A stretch of 48,751 bases of DNA from Paucibacter sp. KBW04 (lineage in GTDB: Bacteria > Pseudomonadota > Gammaproteobacteria > Burkholderiales > Burkholderiaceae_C). The notes under the pieces are model-generated. The model saw nothing but the letters and a program-made list of their open reading frames with translations, searched no databases and was not told the DNA's origin. The stretch lies in contig NZ_QAJN01000014.1 of assembly GCF_003852425.1 (NCBI RefSeq), positions 263,258-312,008 on the forward strand, read 5' to 3'. The position numbers and the translations under genes are program-made. Below are positions 37,393 through 48,081 of this stretch, in pieces; within the stretch, counting starts at the first letter, position 1; the number at the start of each line of letters is the position of its first letter.

Positions 37393-38575
37393 GAGGATTG
37401 GATTGAAAACAGGTCAGCTCGATTATGTCATTCGGGTCCATGAGGACCCTGCCGATCCGGCATTGGCGCCGTGGAATCAGCTGCTGGCGCGGCAAAGCCA
37501 GCCCACACCTTTTATGCGCCTGGAGTACTTTCGCGCCCTGCATGATTCGGGCAGCGCCGTGGCCCGCAGCGGCTGGCAGCCGCTATTCCTCAGCGTCTGG
37601 CTGAATGATGAAATGGTGGCCGCCTGCCCGGCCTATCTGAAGAGCCATTCCTACGGCGAGTATGTGTTTGACTGGGCCTGGGCCGACGCCTATCAGCGCC
37701 ACGGCCTGGCCTACTACCCCAAGCTGCTGGTGGCCGTGCCCTTCACCCCCGTGCCGGGCAGCCGCTTGCTGGCTGCCGATGAGGCTGCGCGTCAGGTCTT
37801 GATGCAGGGCTTGCAGGCGCTGGCTCGACAACAAAAACTCTCCTCGGCTCATCTGCTCTTCGGCACGACGGTAGATCAACAAGCGGCCCAAGCCCAGGGC
37901 TGGATGGAGCGCCATGGCGTGCAGTTCCACTGGCAGAACCGTACGCCCGCGCCCTATGCCAACTTCGAGGACTTCCTGGCCTCGCTGCAGCGCGAGAAGC
38001 GCAAGAAGATCCAGCAGGAACAGCGCCGCGTGCGTGAGGCTGGCATCAGCTTTGAAGCCAGACAAGGCGAGCAAATCCGCGAGCAGGACTGGGATTTTTT
38101 CTACCGCTGCTACCAACTCACCTACCGCGCCCACCACAGCACGCCCTATCTGAGCCGGGACTTCTTCGCCCGCATGGCCGCCACCATGGCCGAACATTGG
38201 CTGCTCTTCATCGCTTGCCGGGCCGATGGCAGCCGCGTCGCCGCCTCATTGATTGCCTTGGACCCAGCCCACGGCGCGGCCTATGGCCGCTACTGGGGCG
38301 CGGCGGAGCCGATCTCTTGCCTGCACTTCGACGCCTGCTACTACCAGCCCCTGCAATGGTGCATCGAGCAGGGCTATCAGCGCTTTGAGGGCGGCGCCCA
38401 GGGCGAGCACAAGATGGCGCGCGGCCTGCTGCCGGTGCCGACCCAGTCCAGCCATTGGCTGGCCCACCCGGACTTCAAAAACGCGGTGGCCGATTTCCTG
38501 GCCCAGGAAGGCCAAGCCATGCGCGGCTACGTGAATGAGTTGGAATCGCACCAACCCTTCAAAGCAAAAGATTGA
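37391..38575 (+). CDS. FemAB-like/GNAT-fold protein (peptidogalycan biosynthesis-type)
   Basis: The 394-residue product resembles the FemAB-like family COG3146/PF04339, with an acyltransferase fold. It has PLFLSVWLNDEMVAACPAYL, YVFDWAWADAYQRHGLAYYP, the basic helix REKRKKIQQEQRRVREAGI and, in the C-terminal half, YWGAAEPISCLHFDACYYQ followed by FEGGAQGEHKMARGLLP. Start codon: ATG 37391 gives an 11-residue basic lead; TTG 37403 is possible. The first ATG shares bases with the nadE start on the other strand. Its substrate is unknown. Confidence 0.85.
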   Translation: MRIGLKTGQLDYVIRVHEDPADPALAPWNQLLARQSQPTPFMRLEYFRALHDSGSAVARSGWQPLFLSVWLNDEMVAACPAYLKSHSYGEYVFDWAWADAYQRHGLAYYPKLLVAVPFTPVPGSRLLAADEAARQVLMQGLQALARQQKLSSAHLLFGTTVDQQAAQAQGWMERHGVQFHWQNRTPAPYANFEDFLASLQREKRKKIQQEQRRVREAGISFEARQGEQIREQDWDFFYRCYQLTYRAHHSTPYLSRDFFARMAATMAEHWLLFIACRADGSRVAASLIALDPAHGAAYGRYWGAAEPISCLHFDACYYQPLQWCIEQGYQRFEGGAQGEHKMARGLLPVPTQSSHWLAHPDFKNAVADFLAQEGQAMRGYVNELESHQPFKAKD

Positions 38576-38582
38576 GGCGTAA

Positions 38583-38614
38583 AAAAAGCGCCCGGCTTTC
38601 GCAAGGCGCTTTTT
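38583..38614. terminator. Bidirectional terminator (FemAB-like gene / ppa)
   Basis: AAAAAGCGCC (38583-38592) pairs with GGCGCTTTTT (38605-38614); T runs follow on both strands. Confidence 0.85.
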
Positions 38615-38631
38615 CTTTGACCGCAGCGGGC

Positions 38632-39171
38632 TTAGGCTTGGTTGGCCTTTCTATAAGCTTCGATGCCAGAGACGATTTCGGCGCGAGCAGCCTCGGGGCC
38701 TTCCCAGCCCTGCACCTTGACCCATTTATTGGGCTCCAGATCCTTGTAGTGCTCGAAGAAATGCTGGATGGCATTCAGGCGCATCTTGTTCACGTCCTCG
38801 GGCTTTTGCCAGTGGGTGTACATGGGCAGGATCTTGTCGATGGGCACTGCCAGCAGCTTGGCGTCGCCGCCAGCTTCGTCGTCCATCTTCAGCACGCCGA
38901 TGGCACGGCAGGTCACCACGACGCCAGGCGTCAGGGCGAAGGGCGTGATCACCAGCACGTCGACCGGGTCGCCGTCGTCCGACAGGGTCTGGGGGATATA
39001 GCCATAGTTGCAGGGATAGTGCATGGCCGTGGTCATGAAGCGGTCGACGAAGAGTGCGCCGCTTTCCTTGTCCACTTCGTATTTGATCGGATCGGCATTC
39101 ATCGGGATTTCGATGATGACGTTGAATTGCTCAGGCGCCTTGGCGCCAGGGGTCACATTGTGCAAGCTCAT
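38632..39171 (-). CDS. ppa: Inorganic pyrophosphatase (soluble, family I)
   Basis: Ppa hydrolyses pyrophosphate in the cytosol and pulls biosynthetic reactions forward. The 179 residues match family [33 protein letters not shown], the metal-binding signature [11 protein letters not shown], and KHW-like wording in [11 protein letters not shown]. The ATG at 39171 begins [18 protein letters not shown]; the frame runs farther upstream. It diverges from the proton-pumping pyrophosphatase gene. Confidence 0.97.
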   Translation of the reverse strand: MSLHNVTPGAKAPEQFNVIIEIPMNADPIKYEVDKESGALFVDRFMTTAMHYPCNYGYIPQTLSDDGDPVDVLVITPFALTPGVVVTCRAIGVLKMDDEAGGDAKLLAVPIDKILPMYTHWQKPEDVNKMRLNAIQHFFEHYKDLEPNKWVKVQGWEGPEAARAEIVSGIEAYRKANQA

Positions 39172-39286
39172 GAGTTTCTGCTTTGATTGCCCGGGGGAAA
39201 CCCGGATTCTAAGGGCAGGGCTTGCCATGAACTGACAGGCAGCTGATGCGCATCAAAACAAGTCCAATCTAATCGCCTTGCCCCCT

Positions 39287-39313
39287 TGTTTACCCGCACA
39301 CATTGGGTAAACA
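39287..39313. promoter_or_regulatory. Perfect inverted repeat between ppa and hppA
   Basis: TGTTTACCC (39287-39295) and GGGTAAACA (39305-39313) are perfectly inverted across a 9-bp spacer, centre to centre 18 bp. The site lies in the 296-bp divergent region, 116 bp before ppa and 155 bp before hppA. It looks like an operator for a dimeric regulator; I know no regulator with this site. Confidence 0.5.
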
Positions 39314-39467
39314 CCCAGGGTCCTCAATTGCTTTGTCGCGAGGGCATCACTTAAGCTCGGCCACGTGACCTGGGCTCCTCCTTCCTTCAGTGAGAACAGC
39401 TGAGTCGAAGGCGAGCTTGCAGGCGCGTTGTTCGATCACGGCAATCACTAGAACAGGAGACAGTTAC

Positions 39468-41636
<2,169 letters not shown>

Positions 41637-41658
41637 TCACGGGGTAAGTCGCTAGATA

Positions 41659-41684
41659 AACAGCCCGCCAGCGGGCTGTTTTCG
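41659..41684 (+). terminator. Terminator of hppA
   Basis: AACAGCCCGC (41659-41668) pairs with GCGGGCTGTT (41671-41680), 2-nt core loop, followed by TTCG after four T. Confidence 0.75.
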
Positions 41685-41755
41685 CTTTGAGCCCGCGCGC
41701 GGGCCGTCCACAATAGGGCCTCAGCTCCACACCCATCAAAAACCTCGCCTCGCTC

Positions 41756-42658
41756 ATGACAATGTCGAATACAGCGCTATCCCGACATGGACTGGAACGT
41801 CGCCGCAGCCAGCTGAGCGAGATGCAGAAGTTCTTGAGCGATCAAGAGCAGGCCTTTGAGAGCCTGCGCAGCGAGGTCCAGCGATTTGTGGACCGCTATA
41901 CCGAGGCCCTGGGCGAGCACTATCTGGAGCTAGACGCCCTGGAGTCGCAGCTCCACAGCGCCACCCACTTTCTGGCCGAGGCTTTGCGCCGCAACGGCGT
42001 GGAAGTCACGGCGCCGCGTGCGCCGCAGGCCACGGCCCTGCCCCAGCTGCCACAAATGCCCGCCGGCGCCCCGCTGCCGGCCGAACCTCCCGGCGGCTTG
42101 GTGGACCTGGCCCCGCCCAGCCTGAAGACGCTATACCGCCGCGCAGCCATGCGCTTGCATCCCGATTTCGCCAGCAACGATGCGCAGCGCCTGCAACGCG
42201 AGCAAGCCATGATGCAGGTCAACCAAGCCTATGCCCGTGAGGACCGCAGCTGCATCGCCGCCCTTTTGCTGGCGACCGGTGAAGACCCGGTCAAGGTCAA
42301 TGGGGGCAATGCCGATGCCATCAATGCCTGGCTGGGTCGCAGCGAGCTGGCCGTGCAGGGTCGCTTGCGGGTGGTGCAGGCGCATTTGAGCGCCTTGCAA
42401 AACCATCCCATGCACAAGCTTTGCAGCGCCATCACCCAGGCCGAAGAGGTGGGCCTGGACCCCTTGGGCGTGATGGCCAGTCGGCTGCGCAGCCAGATCC
42501 AGGAGCGCCGCCGCGAGCTCTATATCGGCCAGCGCCTGCAGGCCGAGTCCAGCCTGGCGCGCGCTTTCTTGCATCGCCGGGTCGAGCGCATGGGGGCGGC
42601 CCAAGTCAGCAAGAACAGCCACAGCGCCCGTCCACGCAGCGCCGATCAAGCGGCTTGA
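41756..42658 (+). CDS. J-domain-like protein with coiled-coil N-terminus
   Basis: The 300-residue protein has an N-terminal coiled-coil-like part (about 10-85, RRSQLSEMQKFLSDQEQAFE), a Pro/Ala linker, then a J-domain-like piece at about 120-165 with the key HPD tripeptide in YRRAAMRLHPDFASNDAQR and ending MMQVNQAYAR. That is helix II, the HPD loop and helix III. A helical C-terminal part with RSQIQERRRELYIGQRL follows. Stimulation of a DnaK-type ATPase is inferred from the HPD; there is no zinc-finger or G/F region. The ATG at 41756 is used; the third codon is an alternative ATG. It lies after the hppA terminator. Confidence 0.75.
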   Translation: MTMSNTALSRHGLERRRSQLSEMQKFLSDQEQAFESLRSEVQRFVDRYTEALGEHYLELDALESQLHSATHFLAEALRRNGVEVTAPRAPQATALPQLPQMPAGAPLPAEPPGGLVDLAPPSLKTLYRRAAMRLHPDFASNDAQRLQREQAMMQVNQAYAREDRSCIAALLLATGEDPVKVNGGNADAINAWLGRSELAVQGRLRVVQAHLSALQNHPMHKLCSAITQAEEVGLDPLGVMASRLRSQIQERRRELYIGQRLQAESSLARAFLHRRVERMGAAQVSKNSHSARPRSADQAA

Positions 42659-42714
42659 GCCTGGGCCCTGGCGTGAACTGCTACGTCGACAGCGCCGACT
42701 AGCCCCCGCCGCCT

Positions 42715-45700
42715 TCAATCGGCCGACAAACGCACGGTGGCCGGCGCCACCGGCAAAAGCAACTCCCTGCCCTGCCATTTGAGCGGATGGCCCTCGGCCG
42801 CCACACGTGGCAAGGGCAGGCCGTCTGGCCATAGCAAGCGGGTCGGCGCGCCGGCCTGCTCCAGCTCCAGCCGCCAGCCCCAGCTCTCTTTGGACAAGGC
42901 ATAGCTCAGCGGGCCATAGGGCGTGGACAAGCCACGCACCGCGATCTCCCCCTGCTTCAACCAGTCCGCTCGCAGGCCCGCGCCTATCAATAGCTCAGCG
43001 CTGGCCTCACGCTCGAAGGCAAACATGTCCAGCGCGGAGCGGATGAAGTCGGAGGACACCCAGGCATGGGGCATCTCGCCCAGGAAGCGCACTTCGCGCG
43101 GCTCCGGCAAGACCACTTCGGCCCATTGATTCCAGCCCGCTGGGCGTTGGTCTTTGAAAAAGAAATTGAGCATGGCGTGCGCCCGCTGCGACTGACCCAA
43201 ACGCAGCAGCGCCCCCACATTGCGCAGCTCATACGGCGTGTAGTCCGTCCAGGTGCGCTGGCCCTCGCTGCGGGCATTCATCTCGGTCCAGTAGCGCTCA
43301 AACGTGCCATTCAGCAAGGCCTGCGGCAACACGTCCTGGGCCTGCGCTGGATTGAGTGCGATGGTGGACGAGGTGGCATCAAAATCGCCCCGATCAGCGG
43401 CCCCGGCAATCGTATCGATATGAAAGCGCTTGGAGGTAGCGGCAATGGAAGCCACCAACTCCCGCTGGAACTCGTCGCGCTGCGCCGCCCATTGCTGGGC
43501 GACCTGGTACTGGCCCAGTGCGCGGGCGATGTGCACGCCGTCCTTATAGCCGCGCAGCGCCCAGAAATCGTCCCAATAGGAATAGGCTGGCTTGTCGGCA
43601 TAGCCCTCGTGGCTGATGGAGGGCGGCAGCAGGCCGAAAAGATGGGCACGGTCCAGGCTCTTATTGGCCTCGCCCCGCTCGCTCTGGCGCAAGCCTTCCA
43701 TCCAGGCCATCACGCTTTGCACCCGGGCCCAGTGGCGCTGCAAAAACTCATGGTCATGGCTGTGACGCCAGACCTCGGCCACGGCGTAGAGGTACTGCCC
43801 ATGGCTGTCGTTCTCGACCACCGGATCGGAGCCCCGTTGATCAACGCAGCAAGGCACTTTGCCGGTGACGAAGAGTCGCTCGCCATACCAGTCGACAAAC
43901 TCGCGCGCCGCCTCTACCTCACCCAGGCGCACCAAGCCCGCCACCATCATGGCGCCATCGCGAATCCAACTGCGCGCATAGCTGCGGGTGCCCGGCCGCA
44001 GCGCCGCACCATCGCGCGACATCAAGATATGCGCCAGCGAAGTCCGCAAAGTGTTGGCAATCGGCTGGCCCGTGCCGGGCAACACGATGGCCACCCGGTT
44101 GAGGCGCTCGCGCCAATGCGCGGCCGCCAACTCGAAACGACTGTCGAGTTCGGCCAGATTGAGGGTGGCACTCTTGCCCCCCTTGAGATCCAGGCCGCCC
44201 AAGGCCGCGCTCCAACCCAGGGTTTTGCTCTCCCCTGGGGCGAGCAAAACCCGGAACTGCAGCAGCGCCGAGGCATGCTCTTGCGGATCGTTCATGCTGC
44301 CAAGCCCCGGCGCGGCCAGCAAGGCCTTGAGGCTCAGGCCCGAGTCGAAAGGCAGGCCAGACACCAGCAGCGGCGCCTCCGTGGGATGCAAGCCAGGCTG
44401 GCCATTGACCTGCAAGTCCCCGCCTTGCCAGCGCAGGCTGCGCACAGCCGTGACCCCGCCCGGGGTGGACAGGAATTGCTGGGGCGGATTGACCTGCCAA
44501 GGGCGCACCGCCAGCATCAAGGTGTAGAGCTGACGGCGCTCGCTGGTATTGCGCAGCACATAACGACTCATCAAGCTGGGTGCCGCGCGCGGGCCGTCGG
44601 CCGCGGCCTCGATGTCCAGGCTCAGCGCCGGATGCTGCCAATGCACGCTGGGCAGGGGCAGATAGCCGTCGCGCAAGCTGTGGCTGATCTTGGCGGAGGC
44701 CCAGGTGACGATGCTGCCGTCATCCAGCTTGACCGCAGGCTCCACGCTATAGCCGCCGCGGCCAATCTCCAGCGCGCCGTCTTCACTCAGCAGGGCCGAA
44801 CGCTGCCCCCCCCCGTCCACCCCCACCAGGGTCCAGTAGTTCTGTTCACCCAACCAGGCGCGCGGGATATCCCCCCGCTGCACCTCGGACTTAGGCTTGT
44901 CCTGCGCCAAGCTAGCAATCAGCGAGTTCAAGCCCGGCCAAGCCGCCGCGCTGCGTAAATTCACCGAGGGTTGCGCCATCACGCTGGACTTGACGCGCAG
45001 ATAACGCGCCTCGCTATCGGGTAGAAAAAGCGCGTCCAAGCCCCCGTCACTGCCTTTGACGCTGCGTAGCAAACTCCAGGCCTTGCCATCACTCGAGGCC
45101 AAAACTTCGTAGTTGAGGCCGCGTGCAAATGCAGGCCAGCGCAGCGCCAAACCGTTGAACTCGCGCGGCATTTGGTAGTCAAAGTCCACAAAGCCGGAGT
45201 CCACGGTGATGATGGGCTCGGGCCAAAAGGCTGGCTCCGGAGGCTTCTCGTTCATGGCCAGACCGGCCAGGCAAAAACTCCCCTTGCCGCCGCCGCGCTC
45301 GGTCTGACCGGCGGCCACCACGAACTCGATGCTCTCGGTTTGTTTGAGGCGTTTGTCCTTGCTGGGGCCCCAAGCAAAATCGATCTGGCGGCTGCGCAGC
45401 TTGAGCTCGGTGAGCTTGCTCGGCATTTGTAGATTGACCTTGTTGGCCCACCAAACGTTCTCGCCGCTGGCATCGATCAACTTGATCTGCAAGTCATTGA
45501 CACCGGCCCCGCTGCCCTTGATTTGTGCCAGGAGCTCAAAACGTTCCGGCCAACTGGTGGGCAAGGCGCGGCGCAAGACGGCATAGCCGGAAACTCCAGC
45601 AAAGTCATAGTCCATGCACTGGCCGAACTTCGGGTCCTGACGCAAGCTGGCTCGAACCTGATCAGAACTACCGACCGTCCAGGCCGAAGCCGGCGCCTTG

Positions 45701-45885
45701 ACCGCGGCCTTTGCGGGGGTCTTGGCACGCCCCTTGGCGGGCGTCTGCACCGGCCTGAAGTCATCCAGCACCTCCTGACGCAGGCCCGCAGGCGCGACAG
45801 CACTGGCCGCAGCACCCGTGGCCGCGCAAACTGCCCCTTGCCAGAGCCCCAACACCAGCAGGCCAAGGCCAAGTTTTCGCCGCAT
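42715..45885 (-). CDS. Large exported protein: discoidin-like region and six-hairpin glycosidase-like domain
   Basis: The 1056-residue protein has a signal peptide (GLGLLVLGLWQGAVCAA). Next comes a beta-sandwich-like region (about 65-215, with KLIDASGENVWWANKVNL), which looks like a carbohydrate-binding module, then a discoidin/F5-8C-like stretch (about 225-305, VLASSDGKAWSLLRSVKG and ARYLRVKSS). A long middle follows, and from about 670 an (alpha/alpha)6-barrel-like part with TRSYARSWIRDGAMMVAGL, GSDPVVENDSHGQYLYAVA and WTDYTPYELRNVGALLRLG. This resembles glucosidase-type enzymes; the exact glycosidase family and substrate are unclear. The ATG at 45885 has GGGGGAG upstream. It is divergent from the yfiR-yfiN-yfiB-type module, so a link to matrix polysaccharide is an inference. 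Confidence 0.75.
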   Translation of the reverse strand: MRRKLGLGLLVLGLWQGAVCAATGAAASAVAPAGLRQEVLDDFRPVQTPAKGRAKTPAKAAVKAPASAWTVGSSDQVRASLRQDPKFGQCMDYDFAGVSGYAVLRRALPTSWPERFELLAQIKGSGAGVNDLQIKLIDASGENVWWANKVNLQMPSKLTELKLRSRQIDFAWGPSKDKRLKQTESIEFVVAAGQTERGGGKGSFCLAGLAMNEKPPEPAFWPEPIITVDSGFVDFDYQMPREFNGLALRWPAFARGLNYEVLASSDGKAWSLLRSVKGSDGGLDALFLPDSEARYLRVKSSVMAQPSVNLRSAAAWPGLNSLIASLAQDKPKSEVQRGDIPRAWLGEQNYWTLVGVDGGGQRSALLSEDGALEIGRGGYSVEPAVKLDDGSIVTWASAKISHSLRDGYLPLPSVHWQHPALSLDIEAAADGPRAAPSLMSRYVLRNTSERRQLYTLMLAVRPWQVNPPQQFLSTPGGVTAVRSLRWQGGDLQVNGQPGLHPTEAPLLVSGLPFDSGLSLKALLAAPGLGSMNDPQEHASALLQFRVLLAPGESKTLGWSAALGGLDLKGGKSATLNLAELDSRFELAAAHWRERLNRVAIVLPGTGQPIANTLRTSLAHILMSRDGAALRPGTRSYARSWIRDGAMMVAGLVRLGEVEAAREFVDWYGERLFVTGKVPCCVDQRGSDPVVENDSHGQYLYAVAEVWRHSHDHEFLQRHWARVQSVMAWMEGLRQSERGEANKSLDRAHLFGLLPPSISHEGYADKPAYSYWDDFWALRGYKDGVHIARALGQYQVAQQWAAQRDEFQRELVASIAATSKRFHIDTIAGAADRGDFDATSSTIALNPAQAQDVLPQALLNGTFERYWTEMNARSEGQRTWTDYTPYELRNVGALLRLGQSQRAHAMLNFFFKDQRPAGWNQWAEVVLPEPREVRFLGEMPHAWVSSDFIRSALDMFAFEREASAELLIGAGLRADWLKQGEIAVRGLSTPYGPLSYALSKESWGWRLELEQAGAPTRLLWPDGLPLPRVAAEGHPLKWQGRELLLPVAPATVRLSAD

Positions 45886-46186
45886 ATCAAACTCCCCCAC
45901 TTGACGCTCTCCCTCAACAAGCACCGGCACGCTTGGACACGCGCATTTTTCACTATGGTCGCACGAGTTCAAGACCACAGGCCCGGAGAGTGTACGCAGC
46001 CCAAGTACGCCTCTGCCGACGCGCCTGGCCGCGAAGTGGCGGCAGACTTCAGCCACAGCTTGGCCACACAAACAGCCTTTTCGTGCGGTGCTTCTCTGAG
46101 TCTGCTGCAAACTTCCAATCAAGACGGGCGCAGAGCGTCCCCGGCGGGCAGAATGCGACCAAGCAGTACGTTTTTTGTATCAGCCC
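45886..46186. other. Divergent intergenic region, 301 bp
   Basis: No gene is visible. A possible promoter for the leftward gene is TTGAAC (45972-45967), 16 bp, AAAAAT (45950-45945) on the minus strand. No clear promoter, operator or repeat is seen for the rightward yfiR operon. Confidence 0.4.
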
Positions 46187-46780
46187 ATGCGCTCAGGCTT
46201 TGCCCCTACCCGTTTCTTACAGATGCTCCCCCAGGCCTTGCTGAGCGCGGCTTTTTGCATCGCACCCGCACTGGCCGCGGCACAAGCCAGCGCAACAGAT
46301 CACGCCCACAATCTGGCCGGGGCCGAGACCCCGCTGAGCACGGCCGCCATCGTCGCTGGCATCCTGAACTACACCGCCTGGCCCGGCCCCAGCCGCGGCC
46401 TGACCGTCTGCATCAGCCGCAGCAGCCGTGATGCCCCTGATTTGGCCCAGCAGCTGGAGCAAACCAAGACCCGGCACCAGCTCTTGCTGACTCGCATCGA
46501 AGCCAACACGCCCCTGCCCGAGAGCTGCGACCTGGTCTACTTCGACGGCTGGAGCGCCCCCGCTGCGCGCATGGCCCTGCGCAAGCTGGACCACAAGCCG
46601 GTGCTCACCATAGGCCATGAACCCGAGTTCTGCAGCGATGGTGGCCTGTTCTGCCTGTCCAAGGCTGGCAGCTCGACCCGTTTCGAAGTCAATCTCGACG
46701 CCGTGACCCGCAGCGGCTTGCGAGTCAATGCCCAAGTCTTGCGCCTGGCCAAGCCGCGCGGGCAGGTGAGCAAGTCATGA
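46187..46780 (+). CDS. yfiR: YfiR-family periplasmic regulator
   Basis: YfiR is a periplasmic inhibitor that keeps the diguanylate cyclase YfiN inactive and is sensitive to disulfide state. The 197-residue product has a signal peptide (LPQALLSAAFCIAPALAAA), the family part AAIVAGILNYTAWPG, CDLVYFDGW and the conserved pair EFCSDGGLFCLS (Cys spaced by six residues), which forms the structural disulfide. The ATG 46187 is chosen; ATG 46223 is also possible. It overlaps the next gene by ATGA. Confidence 0.85.
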   Translation: MRSGFAPTRFLQMLPQALLSAAFCIAPALAAAQASATDHAHNLAGAETPLSTAAIVAGILNYTAWPGPSRGLTVCISRSSRDAPDLAQQLEQTKTRHQLLLTRIEANTPLPESCDLVYFDGWSAPAARMALRKLDHKPVLTIGHEPEFCSDGGLFCLSKAGSSTRFEVNLDAVTRSGLRVNAQVLRLAKPRGQVSKS

Positions 46781-48081
46781 GCACGCCCCGCTCCAGTTCC
46801 CTGGCCAGCGTGTTGCACCGGGCCCAGCTTCGCGTGGCCTTGGTGGCCTTGCTGACGGTCGGCCTGCTGCTGTCCTGTTCATCCTTCTTCGCGCTGCGCG
46901 CTTCGCTCAGCCACAACTTGGAGCTGGTTGGCCGCTCCATCAGCTACTCGGTTGAAGCCGCCGTCATGTTTCAGGACGCGCTCGCTACCGAACAAGTGCT
47001 GAAAAACATCGTCGACCGAGAAGGTTTGAACGAGGCCCGCGTGGTGCTGACCAGCGGCGCAGAGCTGGCCGCCTACCACCGCGCCGGGCAAAACAGCCGA
47101 CTTTCACGCCTGGCGCGTTGGCTCTTCCCCATGCAAGCCAGCAGCACCGTCCAACTGGATGGCATCGATGTCGCGAGAGTGGAGCTGCAAAGCGATAGCG
47201 TGGCCTTGCTGCTGACGCTGGCCTGGTCTTTGGGCGCGATTCTGCTGGGCATCTTGCTCACGGCACTGACCGTTCTGTGGGTCTCCCGCCGCATCGAGCA
47301 CATCATTCTCGACCCCTTGCAAGCCCTGGCCCAGCACACCCGCGCCGTCCGCGAAGAGCGCGCCTACAGCCGCAGAGCGCCGACCGCTCAGGTCAAGGAA
47401 ATCGACGAATTGGGGGCCGACTTCAATGCCTTGCTGGCCGAGGTCCAGGCCAATGAGGCCGAACTCCACCGCCGCCATGAAGCCCTGCGCAGCGACCATG
47501 ATTTGCTGAGCTTCACCGCCAAGCACGACGCACTCACCGGGGCAGCCAATCGCGCCTACTTCGAACAAGAGTTGCAAGACTCCATCGCGGAAGCCAAGCT
47601 CAAAGACACCGGGCTGGCCTTGCTCTTCCTCGATGCAGACAAGTTCAAGGAGGTGAACGACCGCTACGGGCATGATGCCGGCGACAAAGTTCTGGTCGAA
47701 CTGGCTCAACGCATGCGAGCCACTGTGAGAGACACCGACTTGGTCGGCCGCCTGGGTGGCGATGAGTTCGTCATCCTCTTGCGCCCTCTGCGGCACAGCG
47801 GTGATGCAGCACGAATTCAGCAACAGCTGCTGGCTTCGCTGCGCGAGACCCCGATCGCCATTGGTGGAGGTATCAGCCTCACAATGAGCGCAAGCATAGG
47901 CATCGCCGCCTTTCCCAAAGATGGAGACAGTGCCGAAAGCCTGCTTCGAACCGCAGACTTGGCCATGTACCGGGAAAAATCGAAGACCGTCTTGCCCAAC
48001 AAGAGCCCGAGCCCAATGCCCAGCACAAGCCTGAGCAACGCTGAACTGAGCAGCTTGACCGAAAAAGGAGCCTCCCTATGA
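46777..48081 (+). CDS. yfiN: YfiN-type membrane diguanylate cyclase
   Basis: This enzyme makes cyclic-di-GMP under YfiR control. The 434 residues have a first membrane helix (about 18-42), a periplasmic domain of about 100 residues, a second helix (about 142-168, LLGILLTALTVLWV), a HAMP linker (about 169-222) and a GGDEF domain with the intact active site RLGGDEFVILL (GGDEF at 327-331). The inhibitory site RDTD (318-321) is also intact. A Ser/Pro-rich C-terminal tail of about 25 residues follows. It overlaps both neighbours by ATGA. Confidence 0.93.
   Translation: MSTPRSSSLASVLHRAQLRVALVALLTVGLLLSCSSFFALRASLSHNLELVGRSISYSVEAAVMFQDALATEQVLKNIVDREGLNEARVVLTSGAELAAYHRAGQNSRLSRLARWLFPMQASSTVQLDGIDVARVELQSDSVALLLTLAWSLGAILLGILLTALTVLWVSRRIEHIILDPLQALAQHTRAVREERAYSRRAPTAQVKEIDELGADFNALLAEVQANEAELHRRHEALRSDHDLLSFTAKHDALTGAANRAYFEQELQDSIAEAKLKDTGLALLFLDADKFKEVNDRYGHDAGDKVLVELAQRMRATVRDTDLVGRLGGDEFVILLRPLRHSGDAARIQQQLLASLRETPIAIGGGISLTMSASIGIAAFPKDGDSAESLLRTADLAMYREKSKTVLPNKSPSPMPSTSLSNAELSSLTEKGASL

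Noticed and set aside
42715-46122. 1135-codon version of the exported glycosidase-like gene
   Set aside because: The extra N-terminal part has no signal peptide and lies before a strong ribosome site and a good signal sequence at 45885.
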